From the NCBI GenBank assembly GCA_910586095.1, contig CAJUHQ010000068.1, forward strand, positions 1 to 20,278: a stretch of 20,278 nucleotides of DNA. The letters are read 5' to 3'. Positions 1 to 7,624 of this stretch are shown piece by piece. Position 1 is the first letter of the stretch, and each line of letters starts with the position of its first letter. The notes below the pieces were generated by a model. That model ran no database searches and was not told where the DNA came from. It saw nothing but the letters and a program-made list of their open reading frames with translations. This stretch comes from an uncultured Lachnospiraceae bacterium. Lineage in GTDB: Bacteria; Bacillota; Clostridia; Lachnospirales; Lachnospiraceae. The translations under genes and the position numbers were made by a program.

Positions 1-6
1 ACTTAA

Positions 7-48
7 TAGTTCTTAGGCAGTGTCTTTTGCTGCCTTAGAACTATTTTT
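7..48 (+). terminator. Rho-independent terminator, plus strand
   Basis: A 14-bp stem (arms 7-20 and 30-43, one mismatch, 9-nt loop) is followed directly by TTTTT at 44-48. The T-run is only on the plus strand. It therefore probably ends a plus-strand gene lying left of the window and converging on the operon at 544-4159. Confidence 0.6.
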
Positions 49-131
49 CACACTAACTCCCATCTGCCCGCTTTAGCGGGCACTCCAATCAGGATGCGTG
101 AAATTTTTATTTTTCACGCTAATCTCCCATG
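44..131. repeat. Structured intergenic repeat, copy A
   Basis: This stretch matches 15057-15116: TTTTTCACAcTAACTCcCAT, then ATCAgGATG, then a GTGAAA...TTTCAC hairpin and TAA.CT. The hairpin here has arms 96-103 and 112-119. Copy A carries about 24 extra bases at 64-87, including a perfect GC-rich hairpin (66-71 with 76-81, loop TTTA). It looks like an interspersed non-coding repeat with no reading frame. Confidence 0.45.
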
Positions 132-202
132 CCACTTTTGCGACTCAAACAAAATGTATATTTGTGCTTATAAACTAGTTCCTTTTGACGCCCGTGTGCA
201 CT

Positions 203-233
203 AAGAAGCACCTGTGTGATACAGGTGCTTCTT
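203..233 (+). terminator. Perfect 13-bp hairpin, terminator-like
   Basis: Arms 203-215 and 221-233 are perfectly complementary with a 5-nt loop (GTGAT). The right arm ends in CTTCTTTCG, a weak U-tract on the plus strand, and there is no T-run on the minus strand. It may be a second terminator for a plus-strand transcript entering from the left, or a structured RNA element. Confidence 0.4.
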
Positions 234-277
234 TCGTATGCACTTGAGAACATTTTGTTCTTAGAAACCTGTCCTTG

Positions 278-307
278 TGCGATATCTGTCATTTGTCAGA
301 TATCGCA
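278..307. repeat. Perfect 11-bp inverted repeat
   Basis: Arms TGCGATATCTG (278-288) and CAGATATCGCA (297-307) flank an 8-nt loop. There is no T-run on either side, so it is not an obvious terminator. It is one of several hairpins in the gene-free stretch 1-540. I see no credible coding frame there; the short open frames lack ribosome binding sites. Confidence 0.5.
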
Positions 308-432
308 TAGCTATGTATTACAGTATATCAAAATGTAAGCAAAGTGCAAGTATTGAGTTGCTATTTTTATCATGTTCTGTTACTATTCAGCCATACCCAT
401 TTCATGTCGGGCATCCGCCCTATAAAATCGAC

Positions 433-479
433 TATACAAAATGCCTTATGCGAGCAAGCTCCCAACAGCATTTTGTATA
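433..479 (-). terminator. 12-bp hairpin downstream of the exporter operon
   Basis: Arms TATACAAAATGC (433-444) and GCATTTTGTATA (468-479) are perfectly complementary. The apical part holds a nested GAGC-AA-GCTC hairpin at 452-461. It lies about 65 bp beyond the permease stop codon. The following minus-strand sequence is only moderately T-rich, so it may be a weak terminator or an mRNA 3'-end stabilising structure. Confidence 0.4.
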
Positions 480-543
480 TTCAATTTTGCATGGCTGAAC
501 TATTACCATGTTCTACTTATCGTAAATGATTAATACTACTTTT

Positions 544-1785
544 TTATTCATGTCTTAAAGCTTCAATTGGACTTAATTTTGCGGCTTTTCGTGCTGGATA
601 AATTCCAAAAAAGATTCCGATTAGGGAAGAAAATGCGGTTGCGCTTAACACTACCTTTGGGTCTACTACTGCCTGAATGGTTCCCATTCCTGTCGCACTA
701 GCTATGCTACAGACTCCCTTTGCTCCAAGTACCCCTAACACAATTCCCACAAAACCTCCAATTAATGTAATAATGACTGCCTCCATCAAAAACTGGAACA
801 AAATAGAACCTGTCTTTGCTCCTAATGCTTTTCGTATGCCAATCTCCTTTGTTCGCTCTGTGACAGATACCAACATAATATTCATGACACCAATACCACC
901 TACAATCAAAGCAATGGCAGCAACCAGCATAATAAAGATTGTCACATAATTTAGTACACTGCTAATCTGATCGATCTGACTAGCCATATCATATACTTGT
1001 ATAACTTCTTTACCGCGCACATTGTATCGTGCTTCTAAGAGATTCTTTGCCTGTTTTGAGACACTCTCTATATCTTCTGACGACTCACAAAACAGAAAAA
1101 AGGAGTTAAATTTTTCTGTATAAAATCCATAGGCTGATTCTAAAACGGTAATCGGTATTTCCATCTCCACTTCACCAGAGTTAAATACCATGTTTTTTGC
1201 TGCTGAATCATTATCCTTGCGAATACCGACAATGGTATATTCCTGAGTTATTCCATACAGAGTCATATTGACTTCTAGTCCAATCACATCTGTGGAACCA
1301 AACAGTTTTTTGGCGCTACGCTCTGTAATAACACATACCTTACTGCCTCTTTGACACTCATTTTTTGTAAAGTAGCGCCCACGCGCGAGTGGGGCAGTAT
1401 TATAATATTGCATGTACTCATTTCCAAACGTCGGTGCTGCGGTAAAAGTTCCCTTGTTGCTTTGAGCAGAACCAGTACTAAACATCCATAAATCGGTTGC
1501 GCCTTTTACATGATCTACTTTTTCAATAATGGCATCTAGATCATCATCTGTAAACATTACTGCGTCTCCACCTTCAACAGATGAATCGGCATAAAACTGA
1601 ACATATCCTCCTATTAGATCATCAAGCTGGCCACTAATACCCGATTTAATACCATTTCCTGCCGATACGATTAAGATTACGGAAGAAATACCAATAATGA
1701 TACCTAACATCGTTAGAAAGGAGCGCCCCTTATTACTCTTAATATTCATCAGGGCTATTTTAATATACTCTATAACTCTCCCCAT
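544..1785 (-). CDS. MacB/YknZ-like ABC transporter permease
   Basis: A 413-residue inner-membrane permease of the MacB/FtsX family. One transmembrane helix lies at about 22-42. An extracytoplasmic MacB-type domain spans about 45-275. A C-terminal FtsX core has helices near 281-305, 328-356 and 379-396. The conserved cytoplasmic ERTKEIGIRKALGA segment follows the second helix, and YPARKAAKLSPIEALR closes the protein; both are typical of the family. It should work with the ATPase and adaptor encoded just upstream, as in Bacillus YknXYZ or MacAB, exporting peptides or other amphiphiles by mechanotransmission. It starts 6 bp after the adaptor's stop, and GAGGGG lies 9 nt before the ATG, so the genes are translationally close. 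The substrate cannot be read from the sequence. Confidence 0.92.
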   Translation of the reverse strand: MGRVIEYIKIALMNIKSNKGRSFLTMLGIIIGISSVILIVSAGNGIKSGISGQLDDLIGGYVQFYADSSVEGGDAVMFTDDDLDAIIEKVDHVKGATDLWMFSTGSAQSNKGTFTAAPTFGNEYMQYYNTAPLARGRYFTKNECQRGSKVCVITERSAKKLFGSTDVIGLEVNMTLYGITQEYTIVGIRKDNDSAAKNMVFNSGEVEMEIPITVLESAYGFYTEKFNSFFLFCESSEDIESVSKQAKNLLEARYNVRGKEVIQVYDMASQIDQISSVLNYVTIFIMLVAAIALIVGGIGVMNIMLVSVTERTKEIGIRKALGAKTGSILFQFLMEAVIITLIGGFVGIVLGVLGAKGVCSIASATGMGTIQAVVDPKVVLSATAFSSLIGIFFGIYPARKAAKLSPIEALRHE

Positions 1786-1791
1786 TCCTAT

Positions 1792-3303
1792 TTACCCCTC
1801 TGTATTTGTGGGTGCCTGCCATACCATTACAGACATTCCTTCTGACAAATCAACTCCCATTGCTGAAGAAATTACAATTTCATCTCCCTCTGATAAACCT
1901 TCTACTATTTGTATATACATCTCTGAGGAAATGCCTGTTTTGATATATTTCTTTACCAGCACTCCATTTTCAACAATATAGCAAAATTCACCATTATTGT
2001 CCACATTTACAGCCTCAACAGGAACTTGCAATGCATTGCTCTCACTTGCAGTCAAAATATTGATCTTTGCCTCAATCCCAAGATAAATATTATCATCTGG
2101 ATTGTTAATATGTACTTGAGCTGTCACCATAGGAGTTCCCGAAGAATTTTCCTCTGCCATATGATATATTTTGGAGACTGTTCCATCATAGATTTTGCCT
2201 GAAATATCAATGGTTGCTTTCTGTCCTATTTGAAGAACTTCTAGATCATATTTGGATGCCTGAAATTCTACACAAATTTCTTCAAAACTCTCCAAAACAA
2301 TCAATTTAGTTCCTTCCTGCACTGGAGCCCCTTCCACCGTATCCAGCTCAGAAACTACACCATCAAACTCTGCTACAATACCATTTAATACTGCATTATA
2401 CTTTTTTCCTGCATCCTCATTGACTAACTGTGTTTTTTGTTTGTTTAGCGCAAAACTAGCCATCTTATCCCCATTCATAATAGATGCTTCTGCACTAGCC
2501 TTGTCGCTTTTGGCCTCGGCCAATTTTGTCTCACAATCAGCCAAATCCTTCTTTGCCTGTGTCAACAAGTCCTCCCATCCATAATCAGTCTTGTAATCTG
2601 ACAACAGATTCAACTCATTGTTTAGTTGATTGAGTTCGTTTTGTTTATCTGTCTTTTTTCGCAAAAGGCCTGACATGTCTGTGTCTTCATTTGGTGTCTG
2701 AATAGCAAGATCATAGTTGTTTATTTCTTTCTCAATACTATAAATTTTTGCATACAGATCTGCCTTTCTCAATGCTGTCACATCTGTAATACCATTAGTA
2801 AGTTGTTCTATGTAGGCTTCATAATTGTCAATATCTTGTTCTAATTCTATGATTGCGACTTCTGCAAGTGCCAGCTTTTGCTGTTGTTCCTGATTGAATT
2901 CTATATTAGAATTGTAATCCGCTGCACTAATGCTAACTTCCAGTTCACTTTGACGTTTCGCGTAAGCTACTGCTTCGTCATCAAAACAAATCAAGATATC
3001 GCCTGCTTTTACAATATCACCTTTTCCGACTTCTATTCCTTCTACTTTTGCGTCCGCAGGCGCAAAAAATGTCTTTGTATTTTCAGCCTTAACTTTTCCA
3101 CTTGTGTTTAATTTCGTTTCAATTTCTCCTGCAATAACCTTGTCTGTATAGACTAGCACTCCTGGACTCGTGCTCTTTGACATATTATTGAGGAACAAAA
3201 CAGCCACAAGTACAATTGCAACTGGAATTGCTATCTTTAACCATTTCTTTTTTCGACGTCTAGTTTTCTTCGCCCCTTCTGCACCTTTTTCGCTCTTACT
3301 CAT
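1792..3303 (-). CDS. MacA/YknX-like membrane-fusion adaptor protein
   Basis: A 503-residue HlyD/MacA-family adaptor. A basic N-terminus (RRRKKK) and one transmembrane anchor (about 21-40) leave the rest outside the cell. A lipoyl/barrel-sandwich half lies near 60-110, with VEGIEVGKGDIVKAGDIL. A long predicted coiled coil covers about 115-290, rich in E, K, Q, L and N. The second barrel half, the beta-barrel and the membrane-proximal domain follow (GKIYDGTVSKIYHM, then YLGIEAKINI, then LQVPVEAV). It is longer than many MacA proteins because of the coiled coil. The start overlaps the end of the ATPase gene by 8 bp, with GGAGG placed inside that gene, so translation is probably coupled. In organisms with one membrane these adaptors are thought to bind substrate and contact the permease rather than an outer-membrane channel. 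Confidence 0.9.
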   Translation of the reverse strand: MSKSEKGAEGAKKTRRRKKKWLKIAIPVAIVLVAVLFLNNMSKSTSPGVLVYTDKVIAGEIETKLNTSGKVKAENTKTFFAPADAKVEGIEVGKGDIVKAGDILICFDDEAVAYAKRQSELEVSISAADYNSNIEFNQEQQQKLALAEVAIIELEQDIDNYEAYIEQLTNGITDVTALRKADLYAKIYSIEKEINNYDLAIQTPNEDTDMSGLLRKKTDKQNELNQLNNELNLLSDYKTDYGWEDLLTQAKKDLADCETKLAEAKSDKASAEASIMNGDKMASFALNKQKTQLVNEDAGKKYNAVLNGIVAEFDGVVSELDTVEGAPVQEGTKLIVLESFEEICVEFQASKYDLEVLQIGQKATIDISGKIYDGTVSKIYHMAEENSSGTPMVTAQVHINNPDDNIYLGIEAKINILTASESNALQVPVEAVNVDNNGEFCYIVENGVLVKKYIKTGISSEMYIQIVEGLSEGDEIVISSAMGVDLSEGMSVMVWQAPTNTEG

Positions 3304-4096
3304 TGTTTGTTTCCTCCATTACACTTTTTTCGTTCATTTTTATTAACTCTACTCCTTTCTTTGCATGTTGATTATCCAAAACGATTGTTTGTTTGGTATC
3401 TGACACAATCTTTCCATCACTGATATTAATCACGCGATCTGCCCGAGCTGCAATCTCATTGTCATGTGTAATTAATATTACAGTTCTACCCTCTCCATGC
3501 AGTTCTCTCAAAATCTGCATAATCTCCTGTGTAGATTTGGAATCAAGATTACCAGTTGGTTCATCTGCTAGAATAATAGGTGGGGCCTGTGCAATCGCTC
3601 TTGCTATTGCCACTCTCTGTTGCTGTCCACCCGACATCTGTGCAGGTTTATGGTCAATTCTATGCTCAAGTCCTACTTTTTCGAGCGCTCTCAAAGAAAG
3701 ATCTTCCCTCTGTCGTTTTCCTACTCCCCTATAAATTAGTGGAAGCATCACATTCTCTAATGCAGTAAGATTTTGAATGAGATTAAAACCTTGAAAAATA
3801 AAGCCTATTTCTCTGTTTCTTACATCGGAAAGTTCATTGTCATCCATATCAGACACATCAATACCATGAAGTGTATATGTCCCACTAGTAGGAATATCCA
3901 GACATCCCAACATATTCATAAGCGTAGATTTTCCTGAACCAGAATGTCCTATAATTGCCACAAACTCTTTTTCGTATATGGTAAGATCTATCCCATCAAG
4001 GGCGCGAACTTCATTCTCGCCTGGATTGTATATCTTCTCCATTCCCTCAATCTCGATCAGAATCTCTTCTGCTCTATCCTCTACTATTTGTTCCAT
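3296..4096 (-). CDS. MacB/LolD/YknY-like ABC transporter ATPase
   Basis: ATP-binding subunit that powers the adjacent adaptor and permease. All ABC motifs are present: Walker A GHSGSGKST, Q-loop IFQGFNLI, signature MSGGQQQRVAIARA, Walker B IILADEPTGNLD and H-loop LITHD. I chose the ATG at 4096 (266 aa, MEQIVEDR...) because GGGGGA lies 7-8 nt upstream. An in-frame GTG at 4159 and an ATG at 4153 would add about 20 residues of non-family sequence, though AAAGGTG precedes them, so a longer start is not excluded. The C-terminus runs about 30 residues past the usual end, and the adaptor's ribosome binding site lies in its last codons. First gene of the three-gene operon. Confidence 0.92.
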   Translation of the reverse strand: MEQIVEDRAEEILIEIEGMEKIYNPGENEVRALDGIDLTIYEKEFVAIIGHSGSGKSTLMNMLGCLDIPTSGTYTLHGIDVSDMDDNELSDVRNREIGFIFQGFNLIQNLTALENVMLPLIYRGVGKRQREDLSLRALEKVGLEHRIDHKPAQMSGGQQQRVAIARAIAQAPPIILADEPTGNLDSKSTQEIMQILRELHGEGRTVILITHDNEIAARADRVINISDGKIVSDTKQTIVLDNQHAKKGVELIKMNEKSVMEETNNE

Positions 4097-4246
4097 TTTT
4101 GTTCCCCCATTCTTGCCAAGACTTGGCGAATTTGTCCCCTCATACCATACCATTTTCACCTTTATGACATATTTACTCTTTAACTATTTTAATTAATCAC
4201 TATTTTTATAAACATTCTTTAGAAATTCCTTTCTTCTTTAATAGAA

Positions 4247-4275
4247 AATAGAAACTATTTTAGCTTTTTTGACAA
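4247..4275 (-). promoter_or_regulatory. Candidate sigma-A promoter of the exporter operon
   Basis: On the minus strand TTGTCA (4270-4275) and TCTATT (4247-4252) are 17 bp apart, about 150 bp before the ATPase start. The -35 box matches consensus at five of six positions and the -10 box at four of six. The region is very AT-rich, so chance matches are likely. Confidence 0.3.
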
Positions 4276-4489
4276 CCCTGATTCAACTTCTATCATAGGT
4301 ATACACGAGAGTCCTCTTACAACAATTATGTGTATTTTGCTGAACATATCACCATAAATAATCCTATTATTTAATAAACAACCATCCCTATATAACGATC
4401 ATTTACTTGTGATATTGAATTTATCATATCACTAGATATTTGATTTGTCTTTAATATTTTCTTAATTTTAGATTAATTTGTTGAAGCTA

Positions 4490-4538
4490 AATATTTAATA
4501 AAATAACATGTGTTTTCATGTATTTTTTATTAAATATT
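4490..4538. repeat. Long AT-rich inverted repeat in a gene-free stretch
   Basis: The left arm (4490-4510, beginning AATATTTAATAAAA) and the right arm (4517-4538) can form a stem of about 20 bp with small bulges and a 6-nt loop. Three TCTATAA-like words follow at about 4537-4565. The surrounding 4200-4860 has no credible gene: it is extremely AT-rich, with stop codons in all frames and no ribosome binding site before any ORF. It holds the presumed promoter of the exporter operon and the 3' flank of the EFR1 gene. Confidence 0.4.
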
Positions 4539-4861
4539 CTATAATACTCTATAAAATTCTATAAAAAAACAACAAATTCTTCTACATTTCTAATAGCATA
4601 TAAAGTCTCTTGATGTCTAAAGACTATTTACCTAAAATACACAAATTGTAAGGCATCCTCAAATCTATCTTCTCGTAAAACAATATTTAGATATAACTTT
4701 ATCTACGAATCTACCACATAAACAGCTTTGAAAATACATTCTATATTATATGTCCTTATATCCTAAAAATAAATACTTTTTTGGTAGCATTATTTCCCTC
4801 TATAGGTAATAGCACTAGATTCTGCTACCCTTTACAAAATTTGTTGTCATACATTTTGTCA

Positions 4862-5626
4862 TTATGACAAATATTTTTCTATTGTTCCCTGTTCTATAAT
4901 CTTTTTTCCCAACAAGGTTATTGCCTGTCTTGGACAAATATTGACGCAGCGATAACACATTGTACATCTACTTTTTGTCTTTGCTTTATCCTGTTCTATA
5001 ATGATATTATTCATAGGACACTGTCGTACACATTTGCCGCAACCAATACACTTTTGTGAAGAAATTTTAACATGATCTGTATAGTGTTTTGTTTTACTCC
5101 AAAAATACAATCGCTGCCCAAACAAGCCAGCTAAGTGATACCACCAGCCAATTCCTTCTTGAGGAATTTTTCCATCTTTTATATAAATAACTGCATTTTC
5201 TATCTTTCTTTCTGCCTTCTTTACAAGTGCCTTATTTTTTTCGGTAGAACGCTTCAATACTTTTTCATCTGCTATACTATCTGGCATTTGTACATGCAAT
5301 CCACCAACAATTTGCGCCCCATATCTATGCAGATAACGGCCCAACATACCTGCTCCATCTCCACTAAACAATCCCATTGTTGCAATCACAAATATTTTCT
5401 TATCTTGCCATATATTCCTGTTATCATCAATAAAATCTTTTACTATTTTAGGAATATTACTGTATTGTACAGGATAACTAAAAATAATTTTGTCATTATT
5501 TTTGATATAACCAACTATCGTTTTATCTTCTATTGCATACAATTTTGCTGTTTTATCTAACTTGTCAAGAAAAATTTGTAACGCATATCGAGAATTTCCA
5601 GTCCCACTAAAATATATCCCCACCAT
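4862..5626 (-). CDS. EFR1 family ferredoxin (flavodoxin-like plus 2x[4Fe-4S])
   Basis: A 254-residue predicted cytosolic electron carrier. The N-terminal half is a flavodoxin-like fold with the FMN-phosphate loop SGTGNS at 7-12. The C-terminal part carries two complete [4Fe-4S] binding motifs: C193, C196, C199, C203 and C221, C224, C227, C231, each in CxxCxxCxxxCP form. This flavodoxin-ferredoxin fusion is common in anaerobic Firmicutes as the EFR1 family, whose redox partners are mostly unknown. The start is supported by AGGAG 7-8 nt before the ATG. A 46-codon ORF and a broken MerR gene lie just upstream, which may once have regulated it. A small palindrome (TTTGTCA-TTA-TGACAAA) overlaps the stop codon. 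Confidence 0.9.
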   Translation of the reverse strand: MVGIYFSGTGNSRYALQIFLDKLDKTAKLYAIEDKTIVGYIKNNDKIIFSYPVQYSNIPKIVKDFIDDNRNIWQDKKIFVIATMGLFSGDGAGMLGRYLHRYGAQIVGGLHVQMPDSIADEKVLKRSTEKNKALVKKAERKIENAVIYIKDGKIPQEGIGWWYHLAGLFGQRLYFWSKTKHYTDHVKISSQKCIGCGKCVRQCPMNNIIIEQDKAKTKSRCTMCYRCVNICPRQAITLLGKKIIEQGTIEKYLS

Positions 5627-5646
5627 TTGTACTCTCCTATTTTTGT

Positions 5647-5787
5647 TTACCTTTTATCAGATATAACTATAGCACTTCCAATAAAATTTACAATGATATT
5701 ATCATAGCTCATTTTTTGATTATTTTTGCGAATAGTTCTACATAACTGCCACTTTCTTTGATATGTACTTTTTTGTGCATACTTCAT
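5647..5787 (-). CDS. Small ORF of 46 codons, unknown
   Basis: An open frame beginning MKYAQKSTYQRKWQ and ending AIVISDKR then TAA. GGAGG sits 8 nt before the ATG, as good as the site of any known gene here, and the stop is 20 bp before the EFR1 start, so the two could be co-transcribed. The first half is strongly basic and the second half is more hydrophobic. I recognise no family. It may be a genuine small protein, a leader ORF, or the surviving start of a decayed gene, since the DNA immediately upstream also looks decayed. Confidence 0.35.
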   Translation of the reverse strand: MKYAQKSTYQRKWQLCRTIRKNNQKMSYDNIIVNFIGSAIVISDKR

Positions 5788-6017
5788 TGTATTTTCCTCC
5801 AATCTGAATTTTTGGAAATGTAAAAGTCCAGCTTAACAACGCCCACACCAGAAATGATCTTGCGCCATATTTCGACAAAAAATCTGCAATATGAGCGTTT
5901 ACCTTAAAATCTTATGAAATAAAATAAAGCCAATGCGCTGTGATTTTGTTTCACAAGTTCATCGGCTCTGCGATAACCATTATTTTCAAATTTGTTACTT
6001 CAATCAATGTTTTCTGT

Positions 6018-6167
6018 CTATATTTCGGACAGTAAAGAGGATGATTTATTTGCGTTGTTTTCAAAAATCGGCTCAATATATGGCTCAAGCAAGTCTATTT
6101 CAGCATAATAACGAAGTGTTTTTGTTGATACCTTGCATATATTTGAAAATTCTCCAATTGATAACAT
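6018..6167 (-). pseudogene. Truncated MerR-family transcriptional regulator
   Basis: Forty-nine codons from an ATG with AAGGAGG 6 nt upstream. The first 29 residues, MLSIGEF...VSTKTLRYY...LLEP, are a classic MerR winged-helix N-terminus. The frame then becomes unrelated and stops, with no wing, coiled coil or effector domain. MerR proteins usually exceed 100 residues. About 25 bp beyond the stop, another minus-strand frame (around 5940-6000) reads FENNGYRRADELVKQ. The NGYR word is what should follow LLEP in an intact MerR protein, which suggests frameshift plus rearrangement. It probably once controlled the neighbouring genes. An in-frame extension to 6218 would cross the ribU terminator and has no ribosome binding site. 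Confidence 0.65.
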
Positions 6168-6198
6168 AGTCATCCTCCTTGTCATTACCCATATGTAT

Positions 6199-6241
6199 AA
6201 AAAAAGAGGCTGGTGCAACGTGGTGCAACAGTCTCTTTTTT
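6199..6241 (-). terminator. Rho-independent terminator after ribU
   Basis: A stem of about 18 bp (one wobble, one mismatch) is made of AAAAAAGAGACTG-type arms. It has T-runs on both sides, so it can work in either direction. It lies about 80 bp after the ribU stop and just before the broken MerR gene. Confidence 0.75.
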
Positions 6242-6322
6242 ATATTATATGATTGTTTATATTATCTTATTTATGTACTCTTGCCCTCACCTAATCTGCG
6301 TCAACACAAATTATAACGCCTT

Positions 6323-7084
6323 CTATGCTTCCTTTGCCAAATCCGACTTTTTGGCTGGTTCGTAAGCTGCCTTGAGTATGGGACTTAATGGTTTATATAG
6401 CATAAATGTCAAAACAGAAACACCTACTCCCTTTATTAAATTTAATGGTGCTACACAAAAAGCTACAAAGGTAAATACATTGGTGACATTTGCATTGAGT
6501 GCTGTTCCCATCGCAATCAGATTATCAAGTGACATTCCATACATTACAGCAAAAGTGGGTAATAGATAAATGGCATTGAAGAGCGTACCAAAAATAGACA
6601 TCACGATGGTTCCCACCGCACTTCCTACAATTGCGGTTGCCTTTTTCTTCTTTATATGATATAGAATTGTCGCTGGTAATATCATTGAACAACCCACACA
6701 GAAATTAGAAAGTTCTCCCACGAAAGCAGTGCTGGTTGGCTTAAACAATAACTTAATCAAAATCTTAACAAACTCCGTTAATACTCCTGCCACTGGCCCA
6801 AATGCAAACCCACACAAAAGTACTGGAAGTTCACTCATATCAATTTTGTAAAAGCTAGGCGCAAAAGGAACTGCGATATCAAAGAGTATCAGTATCCCTG
6901 CCACTGCCGAAAACATTCCAATCATTGCAATCTTTTTGGTGGTCAAAATCTTCTCTGTTGTGTGATTTTTCCGTGCGATCAACCGTTCTGCTAGAACTGC
7001 CACCATAACTAAGATCGCTACCAATCCTAGAAACTCCAGCACAAATGTAACATTTTCCAAAACGTTCTTGATTAAAGTACTCAT
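6323..7084 (-). CDS. ribU: ECF transporter S component, riboflavin (RibU)
   Basis: A 253-residue integral membrane protein, the substrate-binding subunit of an energy-coupling-factor transporter that imports riboflavin with a shared EcfAA'T module encoded elsewhere. The RibU signature region is present: APSFYKIDMSELPVLLCGFAFGP around 85-110, followed by a conserved glutamate and lysine (EFVKILIK) and STAFVGELSNF. It has about six or seven hydrophobic helices. One extra N-terminal helix (about 12-33) makes it longer than the usual roughly 190-210 residues. AAAGGAG precedes the ATG. The FMN riboswitch in its leader independently supports the flavin substrate. It is a single-gene transcript bounded by its own promoter and terminator. 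Confidence 0.92.
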   Translation of the reverse strand: MSTLIKNVLENVTFVLEFLGLVAILVMVAVLAERLIARKNHTTEKILTTKKIAMIGMFSAVAGILILFDIAVPFAPSFYKIDMSELPVLLCGFAFGPVAGVLTEFVKILIKLLFKPTSTAFVGELSNFCVGCSMILPATILYHIKKKKATAIVGSAVGTIVMSIFGTLFNAIYLLPTFAVMYGMSLDNLIAMGTALNANVTNVFTFVAFCVAPLNLIKGVGVSVLTFMLYKPLSPILKAAYEPAKKSDLAKEA

Positions 7085-7179
7085 TTTTAAATCTCCTTTT
7101 TGTTTAAATCATATTGACTGTTAGGAAATTCTTCTTTGTGGTGGTTTTAGCAATAGATGCAGTATTGTCTGTCAACATC

Positions 7180-7220
7180 AAAAAGGAGTCCAAAAAAGCA
7201 AACACTTCTTCGAGACTCCT
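7180..7220 (-). terminator. Attenuator of the FMN riboswitch
   Basis: On the minus strand AGGAGTC (7214-7220) pairs with GACTCCT (about 7184-7190), followed by TTTTTG. It lies some 20-60 bases past the aptamer and about 100 bases before the ribU start. This is the expected expression platform: FMN binding would favour the terminator and stop transcription before ribU. Confidence 0.75.
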
Positions 7221-7239
7221 ACTGCAATCCATTAACATT

Positions 7240-7355
7240 TCCAATCTTCTCTCATCCAGACTATACTGTCGGTTATGGAATCACACCATATCAACCGCTT
7301 GCGCGGGTCGCGGACTATACCGCCGGTAGGGAATTTCACCCTGCCCCGAAGAATT
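7240..7355 (-). ncRNA. FMN riboswitch (RFN element)
   Basis: The minus strand carries the diagnostic RFN core words in order: GGGGCAGGGTGAAATTCCC, TACCGGCGGTA, AGTCCGCGACCCGC, then GGTTGATATGGTGTGATTCC, ACCGACAGTATAGTCTGGAT and GAGAGAAG. These are the highly conserved joining and helix sequences of the FMN aptamer. It starts about 20 bases after the -10 box at 7377-7382 and precedes an intrinsic terminator and ribU. Regulation is predicted to be by premature termination when FMN is abundant. Confidence 0.97.
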
Positions 7356-7376
7356 TTCTATTTTGTTTACTGTTTG

Positions 7377-7405
7377 ATAATAGCACAAAATAGCTTGAAA
7401 AGCAA
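7377..7405 (-). promoter_or_regulatory. Promoter of the riboswitch-ribU transcript
   Basis: TTGCTT (7400-7405) and TATTAT (7377-7382) are 17 bp apart, and TG one base before the -10 makes it an extended -10 promoter. The spacing puts the transcript start just ahead of the aptamer, which supports the call. Confidence 0.65.
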
Positions 7406-7596
7406 GACTTTTTGTGTATTTGGTAGTTATCTTAATATGGTTTATGTATGCCCTATTAAAAACTGTTTTTTCCGCTTGTTATACTCAATGCAGATAAAAA
7501 AGCTTCAGTGCATGAATAAAAAAGCATTTCTCTATTTGATATAACGAACGATTTCACCAAGCACAAGACCAAATTGATTGAGTACTATAATAAAAT

Positions 7597-7624
7597 AAGT
7601 TCCAAGCTAGAAGAAGCAGAACTT
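7597..7624 (-). terminator. Weak terminator candidate after the NACHT gene
   Basis: AAGTTC and GAACTT arms with an inner GCT/AGC pairing overlap the NACHT stop codon and are followed by ATTTTATTAT on the minus strand. The stem is short. The rest of 7406-7622 shows no gene. Confidence 0.3.

Noticed and set aside
277..529. Two overlapping plus-strand ORFs near the left end
   Set aside because: No ribosome binding sites, and they pass through the hairpins of the gene-free region and the operon's 3' hairpin.
4788..4835. GGTAGC...GCTACC inverted repeat
   Set aside because: Only 6 bp of stem with a loop over 30 nt and no T-run in the right orientation, so too weak to call.
7114..7393. Plus-strand ORFs across the ribU leader
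   Set aside because: They overlap the FMN riboswitch and its terminator on the other strand and have no ribosome binding site.
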